A stretch of DNA of 61,531 bases from Mesostigma viride (GCA_009746045.1 RPFO01001720.1:5001-66531); one strand, 5' to 3'. Numbered from the stretch's first letter, positions 24,201-34,333 are shown. Program-made: numbers and translations. The notes: generated by a model from the letters alone, not told the origin.

Positions 24201-25188
24201 GATAGACCCCCCCACAGCACCTTCCTGCACCAAAACCATGACAATATCATCCAGAGCTTGCTAAATACGTACAGCTAGCCGGTAGCGGGCGACCTTGCAG
24301 TCCAGGTTCAGCGCGAACATCTCGTGTCAGCACCCGGCGGAGATGGCGGACGCGAACCCACAATGCTATAAAAGCGAGTCATAAGACTATTTCGGGGAGC
24401 GGTGAACGGCTTGGAACACCGAAGGTATGCCGCGACAAAAGCCTGAAGTTTTTCTCGGAAATACACGCCTGGATGTGGATTAGGGCACCGTTGTCGTGCT
24501 TGTGCTTGCGTTGCGAGCAGGCAACCAGTGTTTCTTGCAGTGTCGAGCAGTAACAGATGGTGGCGCGAGAGCAATATGTGACTTTTAAATCATGGCTACA
24601 CAGCTTACACCTCCGCAGGCATGTTGGAACAAGCCCCGCCATGCCGTGAGCCGAAAAAAAGGAAGAAACGCATCAAGCAAGGACGGTCGTAAACGTCACT
24701 GAAAACAGCAAAATCTGACCTGCCGGCAGGTAATGCGACAGCCTGGAAAATGTGATTCGTTTCTCGAAAAACTGATTAGCGCTCGTGAAAGTAGACTTGA
24801 AGCCCATTCGGATTCCACCTTTTGGGAATTGTGAGCTTCCAACAAAAAAGTTTCCCCCACAACTAATAAACATGCATTTTCGCTGCCAATTCCAGATCTG
24901 GCCGACACAAAAAGTCAGCGTCTCAGTTTGCGAATTATTTTGACGCATGAACATACGCGAATAATATCTACCATGCATCATCGCAAAGCAGGAGAGTTTA
25001 CGCGTCGTTTGCATCCATCGCAGCGACTTAACATGCATAATTGACTTTTGACTGATATTCCGGCGGACATAGGGTCGACAGCCATGCGAGGTGGAATTTT
25101 TCTGGTCCCGTCGTCCTCAACGCGACGCGTTCGCGCCAAAATTCCCAGGATCTCATGTAACCGGACGGACCGATTTTAGGTGATGTGA
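21276..25188. other. long region between chromodomain and polypurine tract
   Basis: About 3.9 kb, unusually long for a Gypsy 3' region. I see no recognisable domain on either strand. The longest minus-strand frame (21393-21791, about 130 residues) is Arg/Pro-rich and low complexity. It may be an extended untranslated region, or contain captured DNA or an older insertion. Confidence 0.4.
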
Positions 25189-25698
25189 TTATGCCAACCC
25201 TGCCCGGGCTTTATACTCCTGTAGCAAGCGTGCACAGCCCGTGAGTCCAGCCTCAGCTACCCATGAGTGCTCTAGCTCTGTTTGGGAGAACTTCCACTTA
25301 AGGAGGTACTCGCGGCGGCGGCCTCGATTGCGGTGGGCTACAATGTCCTCGACCTCATCCTCGGGCTCGCCCGTCTCGGGGTTGAACTCCAATTAGGGGG
25401 CGGGTGCCATGACACGACCTGGGAAGGTGCTCTTGTGGTAAAGCTTCAGCTGGTCAACGTGGAAAACATTGGACTTCAGCTGCCACGAGTCCGGGATGGC
25501 GACAGACACCATCACCTCATTGAACACCTTCTCCACCAGATACGGTCCAAGGAATAAGGGGCGGAGCTTGACCTTCAGGCTGTCCTCGAACTTGTGCGAG
25601 AAGCGGCGGCCTTGGTGGGGGCCCTCAATTATTAAAACCAAGTCACCTGCTTTGATTGCAGGGGTGCGCCTGTCCAGGGTACTTTGGACTCGCGCCAT
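25189..25698 (-). CDS. integrase C-terminus and chromodomain
   Basis: The frame from about 25725 contains ARAKYMARVQSTL, GDLVLI and a FHVDQLKLY segment, the usual GPY/F-type end of Ty3/Gypsy integrase. After an in-frame TAA at 25393-25395 it continues in the same frame with EVEDIVAHRNRGRRREYLLK, WK and HSW. This is a chromodomain, which in chromoviruses steers integration to modified histones. The single TAA may be a point mutation, a base error or readthrough. Upstream, the reading joins the integrase core through two frame changes between about 25700 and 25830. Confidence 0.75.
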
Positions 25699-25827
25699 GT
25701 ACTTGGCACGCGCCTGACGTAGGCCACTTATGGCGCTGGAATGAGCTTGCCGCCATCCGTTGTACCAGCTCCCGCGCCCCTGCGACTGTGGAGCGTAGCT
25801 CCGTTGTCGTGGTGATGGCTGGGGCGG

Positions 25828-26856
25828 TCAAGAGATCGGTGGGGTAAGGGGATGCCTGCCTGTATCAAGAAAGAACGGGGTATACCCGTGGGCAGAATGG
25901 GGGGCATTATTGAGTGAAAACTCAATGAATCCCAGCACTTCGTCCCAATTCCTCCCGTCTCGATCCAGGTAGTGCCGCAGTGCCTCTTCCACCACCCGAT
26001 TCACTCTCTCCACCATGTGAGAAGAGCTACTGTGATAGGCCGTACCCATAGACAACTTAGTCCCGACGACCTGAAAAAATGAGGTCCAAAATTTCGACGT
26101 GAACAGCTTGTCCTTGTCGGTGATAAATTGTCGGGGCATGCCATGGAGCCGGAACACATTGTTTAGGAACAAGTGGGCACACTCTTCCGCCGTCAGGGTG
26201 GCCTTGCAGGGGATTAAATGGCATCTCCGCGTGAGCCGGTCCACCACTACCAGGATCTGAGCATTGCCCGCCTTGGTCTCTGGCAAGGGCCCAATGAAAT
26301 CCATCATCACCGAGTCCCAAGGGAACATGGGGTCTGGAATTTCCTTTGGAACGCCCTGTTTGCCCGTATTCCGTGGCTTCATGTGCTGGCAGCTGTCACA
26401 GGTACTGACATACTCCCGCACATCCCGAGCCATCTTAGGCCAATAGTAGGACCTCCGGGCCCTCGCTAACAGCCTGTCCTGGCCTTGGTGTCCCCCCAAG
26501 ACGGAGTCATGTAACTCAAATAATACCTCAGCGCGGCATATTTGGGGGACATACAAGCGCCATGAGTCTTGACGGGCCGCCTGGCCACTGACATTCACGT
26601 AAAGGAACCCGTTTTGAAACTTGGCTGGGTAGCCGTCCATGCTCTGAGGGCGGGCAGCTATGGCTTCATTTGCCTTGTCCTCAGTGACCGTGAAGCGCGA
26701 GATGAGGCGCTCTAGGTCCGAGCTGATGACGACCGTTGTTGCAGTATTTGCCAACGTGAATGCCTCTCCAACGGGCTGCATTGGAGGGTAGACTCCTGTC
26801 GCCGGCACCATATGGCTGTACGGGGCCGAAGTCCTTCCCCCCCTGCGGCTGCGCAC
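25828..26856 (-). CDS. Ty3/Gypsy integrase core
   Basis: Joins the element DNA to the host genome. The frame holds the H2C2 zinc-binding module (HDSVLGGHQG, then CDSCQHMK) and a DDE core: Asp in VVVDRLTRR, Asp in FITDKDKLF, and Glu in HMVERVNRV. The usual YHPQTDGQTERVN block is diverged to YHSSSSHMVERVN. No ATG opens this frame; it overlaps the RT frame, so it was read as part of a polyprotein through a -1 change near 26840, where there is a run of C. The frame ends early at 25828 and the C-terminal part continues in other frames. Confidence 0.85.
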   Translation of the reverse strand: MRSRRGGRTSAPYSHMVPATGVYPPMQPVGEAFTLANTATTVVISSDLERLISRFTVTEDKANEAIAARPQSMDGYPAKFQNGFLYVNVSGQAARQDSWRLYVPQICRAEVLFELHDSVLGGHQGQDRLLARARRSYYWPKMARDVREYVSTCDSCQHMKPRNTGKQGVPKEIPDPMFPWDSVMMDFIGPLPETKAGNAQILVVVDRLTRRCHLIPCKATLTAEECAHLFLNNVFRLHGMPRQFITDKDKLFTSKFWTSFFQVVGTKLSMGTAYHSSSSHMVERVNRVVEEALRHYLDRDGRNWDEVLGFIEFSLNNAPHSAHGYTPFFLDTGRHPLTPPIS

Positions 26857-28565
26857 GTGCCCTCACGTGCAGGGGTGCTGCCGGCGAGGCGCACGGAATG
26901 GTCAACAGTGTCAACCTCCGCGGTTGTGGCGCCACAGAAGAGGAAGGGGCTCATCGGGTCGCTCAAGCGGTCGCCAAAGGGGGCGACGGGACCATGGGAG
27001 GGGATCAACGTCGTGGCCAAAACGTCAAGATCCTCATAAAACCAATAGTCGGGGCGACGCGACAGGGCGTCAGGGACCGTGTTGTCAAGGCCCTTGACAT
27101 ATTCGATCTTGAACGGACCGAACTGTGCCAAATATTCAAGCCAACGGGCTTGGCGTGGCGTAAGCGTGGGCTGCGTCAACAAGTGCGTGAGGGGCCGATG
27201 GTCGGTCTGGATGATCAAGCGGTACGGGTCCGCAGGGTCGGGTTCGGCCATGGCCACGTTGAACTGAGCACCCAGAAGATGGTGCCGCCAAGTATGGCAA
27301 CAGTACACCACGGCCAACAACTCTTGCTGATGGACCGGGTAATTTCTTTCGGCCGGGATCATCGTCCGGGAGATATACTCGACCGGTTGGAGACCGAGAC
27401 CATGGTCTTGGAGCAGCACACCGCCAATAGCAACCTTGCTAGAATCGCTATTGACCACGAATGGCTTGGTGGGATCCGGAAGGATGAGGACAGGCGCAGT
27501 GGCGAGCCTGGCCTTCAGCAGGTCAAAGGCCTGTTGACACAGGCCTGACCATTCCCACGGTACGTCCTTCTTGAGGAGGTGAGTAAGCGGGGCCGCAATG
27601 GTCGCGAAACGCGGGATGAAGCGGCGATAATACGATACCAAGCCCAAGAAGCTGCGCAAGGCGCGAACATTCGCGGGAACAGGCCACTGTTGGACGGCGG
27701 CGACCTTATCGGGGTCCGTGGACACGCCCTTGTCCGAGAGAATGTGGCCTAGAAAGGGGACGCTGCGGCCTGATTCTACCTTGCTGCGGCGGGCGGACAG
27801 TTTATTATCCGCCATGATCTGCAGAACCGCGGCAACATCCTCCAAGTGCTCCTCGAACGTGCGAGAGAAAATGAGGATGTCATCCAAGTAGATGGCCACG
27901 CAGGTGCGTTTGTACGGCTGCGTCCCCGGGTCCCACGGGATAGTCGGGTCGCGCAGGTCTGCCGAGACCTGGGGCAGCCGACTAGTGCCCATCACCGACC
28001 TAAAGAGGTGGTTCATGAGCATCTGAAAAGAGGCAGGGCTGTTACACAAGCCCATGGCCGCCACGCGGAATTGGTAATGGCCAAAAGGCGTGGCAAAGGC
28101 TGTTTTATGGCAATCTTCGGGGGCGATCCGAAGTTGCCAAAAACCGTCTGCACAATCGAGCACCGTAAAGTACTTTGCGCCCTCCACCTTATTAAATATA
28201 TCATCGATGCGGGGGAGGGGATACTTGGACTTCACGGTGATCGCATTGAGTTTGCGATAATCCGTAACCAGACGCCACTTCCCATTGGGTTTGGGCACCA
28301 GCAACACGCCCGCGCTGTAAGGGCTATTGCTGGGCTCGATCAAGCCGGCCTCCAACAAGCCGACCAAGATCTTCTTGAGCTCTGCCAACTCCACGGGCCC
28401 CATGCGAAAAATGGGTGAGGTGGTAGGTGGGTGCCCCTCCTGCAAATGAATGCGGTGGAGCACCGGTCTGGCCGGGGGAAACGTAGGTGTTTTCTCCTCA
28501 AACACGGCTGAATACTGATCGAGCACTGCGTTGAGTCGTTTCACCTCGTCTTCCGACAAGTCCAT
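26712..28565 (-). CDS. Ty3/Gypsy reverse transcriptase and RNase H
   Basis: An open frame of 617 residues from ATG at 28565, copying the element RNA into DNA. RT motifs run in order: a KPNGKWRLVTDYRKLN block (about residues 110-125), FTVLDCADGFWQL, the FATPFGHYQFRVAAMGLCNS block, and the catalytic YLDDILIFSR (about 222). RNase H follows with NSDSSKVAIGGVLLQD (about 390) and TDHRPLTHLL. The last 80 or so residues are out-of-frame readthrough past the junction with integrase. The start may be artificial, since pol is normally one polyprotein with the protease upstream in another frame. Confidence 0.92.
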   Translation of the reverse strand: MDLSEDEVKRLNAVLDQYSAVFEEKTPTFPPARPVLHRIHLQEGHPPTTSPIFRMGPVELAELKKILVGLLEAGLIEPSNSPYSAGVLLVPKPNGKWRLVTDYRKLNAITVKSKYPLPRIDDIFNKVEGAKYFTVLDCADGFWQLRIAPEDCHKTAFATPFGHYQFRVAAMGLCNSPASFQMLMNHLFRSVMGTSRLPQVSADLRDPTIPWDPGTQPYKRTCVAIYLDDILIFSRTFEEHLEDVAAVLQIMADNKLSARRSKVESGRSVPFLGHILSDKGVSTDPDKVAAVQQWPVPANVRALRSFLGLVSYYRRFIPRFATIAAPLTHLLKKDVPWEWSGLCQQAFDLLKARLATAPVLILPDPTKPFVVNSDSSKVAIGGVLLQDHGLGLQPVEYISRTMIPAERNYPVHQQELLAVVYCCHTWRHHLLGAQFNVAMAEPDPADPYRLIIQTDHRPLTHLLTQPTLTPRQARWLEYLAQFGPFKIEYVKGLDNTVPDALSRRPDYWFYEDLDVLATTLIPSHGPVAPFGDRLSDPMSPFLFCGATTAEVDTVDHSVRLAGSTPAREGTCAAAGGEGLRPRTAIWCRRQESTLQCSPLERHSRWQILQQRSSSART

Positions 28566-28576
28566 GCCAAGCGAGT

Positions 28577-29236
28577 TTAACGAAACTCCAGCCTGGCATG
28601 CTGGGCGCTGGGCCCGCGCGCGTGGGCAAGGGCGTCCAGACGAATGGAGTAAACGGGAGGAGGCTGTCGGGCTCTCATCATCCGCTTGAACTCCCTTTTG
28701 GACATGAGAATGTCCGCAAGGCGACGACGGTCACTCTTGAGGGCAGGCGTGTCATCGGTGATGGTCATGCCGTTGGCCGCATACTGCCGCTCAGGTAACC
28801 AGAATGACCCATCTGGGAAGTGGGTAACCATGGTACCAAAAGAGACGGTCACCTTGGATATGTGCAGCCAGTCAATCCCTAGGATGATATCAGCCGCTTG
28901 TAAGGGAATGACCGTGGCGCGAATGGGCACGCTGGTGCCTTGTACGATAGGGGCCAAGTCCACATAGCCCGGGGATGGCTGAGTGTAGCCATCCGAGTAT
29001 CGCACGCGCCGAGCAATGGTATGGGGAGTCGGGGTTACTCCCAGGCGCTGCACTATGGCCTCACTGATGAAGGTGGTAGCCGCACCACTGTCAATGAGGA
29101 CCTTGATGCCCTCCAAACAACGCCCAGAGCCCTGGGGGTCTGGTAGGCTTCCAGTGAAGAGGAGTAGTTGCCGCGGGCCTTCGCTAGGCTCCGCTTGCCA
29201 TTCCTGGGTCTCTGTCACCACATTACATGGTAACAA
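28577..29236 (-). CDS. Ty3/Gypsy aspartic protease
   Basis: Processes the gag-pol polyprotein. The catalytic signature is VLIDSGAATTFIS (about residue 46), followed by the QRLGV and ADIILGIDWL blocks expected in retropepsins. There is no ATG at the head of the frame. It lies -1 relative to gag, which would fit frameshift expression or an indel. It stops at 28577, 9 bases before the ATG of the RT frame. Confidence 0.85.
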   Translation of the reverse strand: MLPCNVVTETQEWQAEPSEGPRQLLLFTGSLPDPQGSGRCLEGIKVLIDSGAATTFISEAIVQRLGVTPTPHTIARRVRYSDGYTQPSPGYVDLAPIVQGTSVPIRATVIPLQAADIILGIDWLHISKVTVSFGTMVTHFPDGSFWLPERQYAANGMTITDDTPALKSDRRRLADILMSKREFKRMMRARQPPPVYSIRLDALAHARGPSAQHARLEFR

Positions 29237-29295
29237 AACTTGGGCGACTTGTTCATGGCCGGGTAAGGTGTCGCCCGGAGTGCCCTCCCGGCCTC

Positions 29296-31170
29296 TCAGT
29301 CCAACGCCTCTCCTGCAGGCCCCTCGTCCACCGGTGTGCCTCGCAGGTGGCCGGATGCGGCCGCGGAAGAGCCATCATCAGGCTCGGCCGCGTCTGCGGC
29401 ATCCAGTTGGTTGAGGGCATGCCCAGCTTGCTGGTAGGCGCTTGGGGGCGCCTTGGGTTGTTGGTACAGCCGGGGCTGTTGGCGCGCTTGTTGCAAGCGT
29501 CGGGCACGCTCACCCGCACTGGGAGCTGTGCGCATATTTCGCGCCGGTGGTGGCCTCGAGGCCATTTGCGGGGAGGCCGCTTGGAAATTGTTGCGTTGCA
29601 CAGGCGGGGCCTGGTCCAGCGGAGGGAGATCAGGGCACTCACGTTTGATGTGCCCCACGCGGTTGCAGTGGTAGCACTGAATCCGGGAAGTGTCCAAGGC
29701 ATTAATGTCCAGGACCTCGCACTGTAGCTCATCCACCCACACGGGGGCGAATCCCAGCTCATTGAGTTCCAGTGCATTCACGCGGGGTTTTGGGGTCCGC
29801 TGCACCAAGGGAGCTATCTCCGCTAGGTAGGTCTTGATGTCCTGCAGGTTCCATTGAGCCCAGGAGAGGTGGGCGAATTTCCGCTTCACCTCATCCCGGA
29901 ATTCGGGTTGCAAGCCCTCATAGAACCTTGCCAAGGCTTCTGGGCCCATCAGGTCATCAACCCGCCCAGCTAGAAGCTCGAACTTGGTCATATATTCCCG
30001 ATAGCTCAGGTTCCCCTGCTTGAACGCCCCAAAAGCCTCCCGGTCCAGCTTGTCTTGGTCGGGTGGCAGGTACTTGGCCCGTGCTCGCCGAAATAATTCA
30101 GCCAAGCTGCTGGGGAAGCCATTGGCCAGGGCGCTTTCGCAATGGAGAGCTTGTCTCACATCGGGAGCCAGTGCCTCGCTGGACACCAGCTTGACCTTGA
30201 TATCCTCGTCCAAGAGCTTGCGATTGTATGTCTCCCAGATGTCGATCTTCTGAGACACTGCAATCTCCCAAGCCTCAAACTCTTGGTACGAGCAGTCGGG
30301 TTTAAACTTGGGAATATCCGACAGCTTGGGCAACGGTGGTAGTCGCCCTGCATTGTGAGTATCATCGTCATGATGGCCCATGATACTCGCGGGTCTCCCG
30401 GGCCCGGCCACACCTTGCGAGGTGTGCCCACGCGGGTAACCTGCCGGGGGGCTGCACTCATCCTCACCCGGGTGCTCATACCCATGTGGGTAGTGGGCGC
30501 GGCTTGCATAATGATGGGCGGCGGTGGCCGCTGGGTGCTGCGCTCGTGGGTCACCCGGAGCCAGGCGGTCGTATGCTGAGTTGGGGAGGGGAATCGCCTC
30601 CCCTGCGACCCCGAAGGAAGACCGACCGGTCCGTGCGGTGCCCTGGCCCTGCCCAGCCATATTTGGCGAGGCATGGCCGAAGGGGCTAGCCCCAAGGGGT
30701 CCAGGCGCATGATAGGACGCCCGATGCGCAGCGCGGCGAGACCGCGATCGGCTATCATACAAGGGTGGCGCCGGGGCGCTGCTGGGCCAAGTGGCCAATG
30801 TAGGTTGCGGCAGCACCGTAGGCAGGGCCCCACTCCTACCGTAGTGCAGGGTAACATTATTCCCCTGCGCCCCCGCGCCGGCTCCTACACCAAGGGCCGG
30901 ACCCGCCGACAATCCCGCGATGGATGTTCCACTTGGTGGTCCATTAAGGGGATTCACTACAGGGCTACCAGGTGGTGCACCGGCAGCCGCCGAGGAATTC
31001 CCTCCCAAACGTGGGGTTTGTGCTGGGGATGACCCCCTAGAGCCACGCTCACTACTCGGGCGTGAGTGATTTTGGGTAGCTCTCTCTGCCGCCTCGAGTG
31101 CTGCCACGAGGGAAGGGGCAGGAGAGAAGCGATGGGCCTCTCGTCGCCCTCGCTCAACACCGTCAGCCAT
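29296..31170 (-). CDS. Ty3/Gypsy gag with CCHC zinc knuckle
   Basis: 624 residues from ATG at 31170, forming the virus-like particle and binding element RNA. The N-terminal 300 residues are Pro/Gly/Ser/Arg-rich and probably disordered. Residues 300-480 carry the capsid-like retrotransposon gag domain, including FGAFKQGNLSYREY and a LQPEFRDEVKRKF segment. A single zinc knuckle, CYHCNRVGHIKREC, lies near residue 500. The C-terminus is rich in Gln, Ala and Pro. It is the only fully intact product besides RT. The ATG is 470 bases from the 5' LTR. Confidence 0.9.
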   Translation of the reverse strand: MADGVERGRREAHRFSPAPSLVAALEAAERATQNHSRPSSERGSRGSSPAQTPRLGGNSSAAAGAPPGSPVVNPLNGPPSGTSIAGLSAGPALGVGAGAGAQGNNVTLHYGRSGALPTVLPQPTLATWPSSAPAPPLYDSRSRSRRAAHRASYHAPGPLGASPFGHASPNMAGQGQGTARTGRSSFGVAGEAIPLPNSAYDRLAPGDPRAQHPAATAAHHYASRAHYPHGYEHPGEDECSPPAGYPRGHTSQGVAGPGRPASIMGHHDDDTHNAGRLPPLPKLSDIPKFKPDCSYQEFEAWEIAVSQKIDIWETYNRKLLDEDIKVKLVSSEALAPDVRQALHCESALANGFPSSLAELFRRARAKYLPPDQDKLDREAFGAFKQGNLSYREYMTKFELLAGRVDDLMGPEALARFYEGLQPEFRDEVKRKFAHLSWAQWNLQDIKTYLAEIAPLVQRTPKPRVNALELNELGFAPVWVDELQCEVLDINALDTSRIQCYHCNRVGHIKRECPDLPPLDQAPPVQRNNFQAASPQMASRPPPARNMRTAPSAGERARRLQQARQQPRLYQQPKAPPSAYQQAGHALNQLDAADAAEPDDGSSAAASGHLRGTPVDEGPAGEALD

Positions 31171-31627
31171 CGCGTGGTGGCTGGTAAAGTGTGAACAATG
31201 TGCCTCTAGTCACCTTGGCGGGATGACAAATTAAGCACAAAAATACGTCAATTAAAGGACGTGAGATATTACTGCAGCTTGCCGGAGCTGACAGTATGTA
31301 TCCCAGATATAGGGTATGGGGCAATGGCCAAGACGCCAACTAATGCGTGAAATTGCAACCCACAAAGCGTTTCCGTTTAAAGCACGCAATATAAGGAGAT
31401 TCGTTTCCGGACGAATCCCTTAGGTCAACCGGACAAGGCCAGGTTGGGGCATGCAAGAACCGCAATATGGGTAACGGGTATGGGCAGTTAGGATTGTGGG
31501 GATCCGACCCCCACAATGAATTACTGCAAGCGGAATTAGTAAGGGTTCCGGCCCTTATATAATTCCGTTGCTGATCCGGATCAGATTACAGAAAAACGGG
31601 ACGGGATAGAGGCCACTAGGAAAGTTT

Positions 31628-31639
31628 CCTCCGAGTCCA
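31628..31639 (-). promoter_or_regulatory. primer-binding site
   Basis: On the minus strand, one base after the 5' LTR, the sequence is TGGACTCGGAGG. The TGG start pairs with a tRNA 3' CCA. The primer tRNA would end CCTCCGAGTCCA; I cannot name it from sequence alone. Confidence 0.75.
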
Positions 31640-31640
31640 G

Positions 31641-32375
31641 TTTAACACGTATGGCTATTTAAATAGCGCCTTAATGATTGAGAATGAATGCGAAAGACCT
31701 TTGACTTCCTATGCGTCACAGCGCACGATGGTGGCTTAAGAATACTTGTCACACAATACGAATAAGCTCAAACCCGGAAAACCGGTTTCGTATATTACAA
31801 TGTCACCACACAGATTAAAACACTCGATGCGGGAAGACTTACACCCAGTAGGCGAGGGATTCACACTCGAGCCCACAGGAGATTTACACTCCAGGATTAA
31901 GCGATGGTAAATAATCTGTAGAGCAACGTGGTAAATTACGATGCAAGGTCCGGACTGCTGGCATAGCTCGTGCCTTCCTATTTTGTCCCTTCGTCCCCGT
32001 TGGTGGCTGCGCCTGGCGCTGCCAACCAGGCATGACGTGAGGTCCGCGGGGACGGGCTTCTCGAACCGTCTAGAACACGTTAAAGACCAGTACGGCTAGA
32101 GGCCTCTCCTGAAAAATATCCAAATGTCCGTAGGTACCATCATAACGCATGTGCAGTGCCACTTGGCTGTCCGGTAACTCCCGTTCAGGCGCTAGGTCTG
32201 CCTACGGCGCAAAGGCCAAGTTCGTCAGCAAAACTTCTACACTTACTTCCACACGGATTGCCTCGCCGCTGCCAACTATACTATGGCCTCGGCACTGGCG
32301 CCGGATTACGGTCGGCGCCGATCGACCGGGACGGATAATTTAATACCACAAATGGCATGTTGCATCCGTGCAACA
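31641..32375 (-). repeat. 5' LTR of chromovirus
   Basis: 735 bp, more than 99% identical to 20528-21261. It drives element transcription on the minus strand. It is followed by the second GCCAT copy at 32376-32380, where the LINE resumes. Confidence 0.92.
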
Positions 32376-33703
32376 GCCATCTTAGCTCTGGACCGCGTGC
32401 CCCCAGCGTTTATTGCTGCCATTCGCTGGCTGTATGAGGGCTCACAGGCAGTAGTGCGGACTGCGGAGGGCACCACCCCACCATTTCCCCTTCATCACGG
32501 GGTGTGGCAAGGTTGTGTCCTGTCCCCATACCTGTTCATTATTGTCGTGGATCACGTCATGCGGCAGGCACATGCACGCTTTACTGCTCTTATAAGGGGT
32601 TCGAGCCCGGCTTGGACATCCTTAGCGAGCGCGAACACGGCGGCGCCGGTGCATGGCCCGGGCTACCGCCTGTCCGACCTGATTTATACGGATGATACCA
32701 CCCTCATCGAGCGCCCCGAGCACATTCAGACCTGGCTGGACTGTCTGGCCTCCGGCTCAGTGGAGGCGCGGGCAGTGGGGTTGGAGATTAGTGTCAAAAC
32801 TGAGGCGATGGTCAAACTGAGCCGATATGGTGATTGGGGCTACCAGTCGCCCACCGCTGCCGCGGCTGCTAGACGGGACGGATCGAGGTCCCGTTCCGTG
32901 ATCGCTTCAAACTGCTGGGGAGCATGCTCAGTCCCCGACACCGCAGACGATGTGGACATCCGCATCGGCCTGGCCGGCTGGGCTAGGCATCGTTCGCTCA
33001 AAACCAACTGGCACTCTAAGGACCTGGGCGAGCACCGCAAGCGAATGCTCGATCTTCAAGGTCCTGGTCCTCATGGTGCTCACCTATGGCGCCGAGGCAT
33101 GGACACTCACGGACACACTGGCCGCCAAGCTAGATGGCACGGTAACCAGGATATGCTACGCCAGGCCCTGATCAGATCGAATGTAGGGTTTTCCACACAT
33201 AGGTCTCTAGAATTTTTGTACCAGGGTATGCCTCGCATTTCGGACGAGATTAGACAACGTAGGATAGCATTTGTAGGACATCTTGCTCGCACCAGTCAGG
33301 TAGACACCGACCTCGGTCTGGCCGGCCCCCAGCGGCTTGGCCAGCCAGGGCGGCATATCCTGACCTGGCCTGGCCCCAAGGACATTCCTAGAAAGATGGG
33401 TAAACATGCCATGACCTATTAATTAATTAATTAATTAATTAATTAATTGATTAATTAATTAAACTCGTGCTCCCGTTGGGGAGTCATTGAGCATTAATTA
33501 ACCATGACCTATCCACAGCAACTGGTTGCTGGCTGACCTAGTGGTCCCAGCCCCGTTTGAATATCGCATTCACTCCCTCTCTCTAGCTTGCTTGGACTGC
33601 TATGCAGAACAAGAAGAAGTGGAAGACGATTGTCCAGGCCCACACGCCAGCCCCTGTGGGCAAGCCCCCTCCCCCCAAGAGGAAGGGGCGCTTCGCTGAG
33701 TAG
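32376..33703 (+). pseudogene. LINE ORF2, 3' part (interrupted)
   Basis: Continues the RT from 20527 with FIAAIRWLYEG, the HHGVWQGCVLSPYLF block and YTDDTTLIE, the catalytic YxDD box. A frame change near 32950 leads to FKVLVLMVLTYGAEAWTLTD, typical of the region after RT in these LINEs, then to the QRRIAFVGHLARTSQVDT block. The reading is cut at 33419 by an 82-bp insertion. A basic C-terminus (PVGKPPPPKRKGRFAE) ends with TAG at about 33703. The frame changes make it a pseudogene. Confidence 0.75.
33420..33501 (-). mobile_element. 82-bp 5'-truncated LINE insertion
   Basis: Flanked by the perfect 11-bp repeat CCATGACCTAT (33409-33419, 33502-33512). In the minus direction it is the LINE 3' end: the hairpin CTCCC-CAAC-GGGAG (33470-33483), ACGAGT and a (TTAA)n tail. 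It sits inside a related LINE. Confidence 0.85.
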
Positions 33704-33811
33704 CGTAGCTAGGGTTTTCTAGATTAGATTAGCTTAGAGTTAGATTAGCTCGGTTTCGCGGCTTCGCCCACCTCCATCCACCCAGCAAGGGAATATGTGC
33801 TACATGATCTC

Positions 33812-34304
33812 CCACCAGCTCGCACCAACCAGGTAGACACCTCACGTGGCCCCCCCGCAGGACTGCGACCAGCCCAGCCTGGCCGGCACCTCCTGACGTG
33901 GGCTGGGCCCAGTGATGTTAGACGCCGCAAGGCCCGCACCTTCAAGGAGTTCAGCTAGTAGAGGACATGCATGGGGGGCCTAGGCCTCTCCGTGATTTGG
34001 AAGAAGATGATGGACAAGGCCAAGTGGGCCCAGGTCATAGAGGACAACGAGCCCCCCCCAGTGGGGAAGCGCCCGCGTGTGCAATCCCGCGGGAGGCACG
34101 CTAGATAGCTCCCCCTAGGGCAGCGTGCGGCTGCCTAGATAGATGTTGTAGTTAGAATGTTGTTAGATAGATGTAGTATGTAGCCAATGTAGATAGATTA
34201 GACCGGTAGGAATGTGTGCACCCATCCATCCATCCATCGGGGTTAATGCTCCGTGACTCCCCAACGGGAGCACGAGTCTAATTAATTAATTAATTAATTA
34301 ATTA
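33812..34304 (+). pseudogene. LINE 3' end with full 3' UTR and tail
   Basis: Begins mid-protein at the RTNQVDTSRG block, runs through LTWAGPSDVRRRKARTFKE, and after a frame change reads GLGLSVIWKKMM and AQVIEDNEPPPVGKRPRV to a TAG near 34108. The 3' UTR has TAGATAGAT repeats, GACCGGTAGG and CATCCATCCATC. It ends with the hairpin CTCCC-CAAC-GGGAG (34257-34270) and a (TTAA)n tail to 34304. It serves as the best reference for the LINE 3' terminus in this window. Confidence 0.75.
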
Positions 34305-34333
34305 ATTAATGATCTCCCAACAGAGTCATGTTA
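34305..34333 (+). repeat. fragment of ORF1-only retroposon end
   Basis: CTCCCAACAGAGTCATGTTA resembles the hairpin end of the ORF1-only family (ACTCCCAACGGAGTTATG). It lies between the LINE tail and the SINE-like copy. Confidence 0.45.

Larger units (their letters stand above)
20528..32375 (-). mobile_element. complete Ty3/Gypsy chromovirus inserted in a LINE
   Basis: An 11,848-bp element with two LTRs (20528-21261 and 31641-32375), coding on the minus strand. The 5-bp target GCCAT is duplicated at 20523-20527 and 32376-32380. Removing the element rejoins the LINE frame as WAIL-ALD. In sense order it carries LTR, primer-binding site, gag with CCHC knuckle, protease, RT-RNase H, integrase, chromodomain, a 3.9-kb segment without recognised genes, polypurine tract and LTR. 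The LTRs differ at only five places by eye, so insertion was recent. Despite this, pol is read in several frames and has one in-frame stop. Confidence 0.92.
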
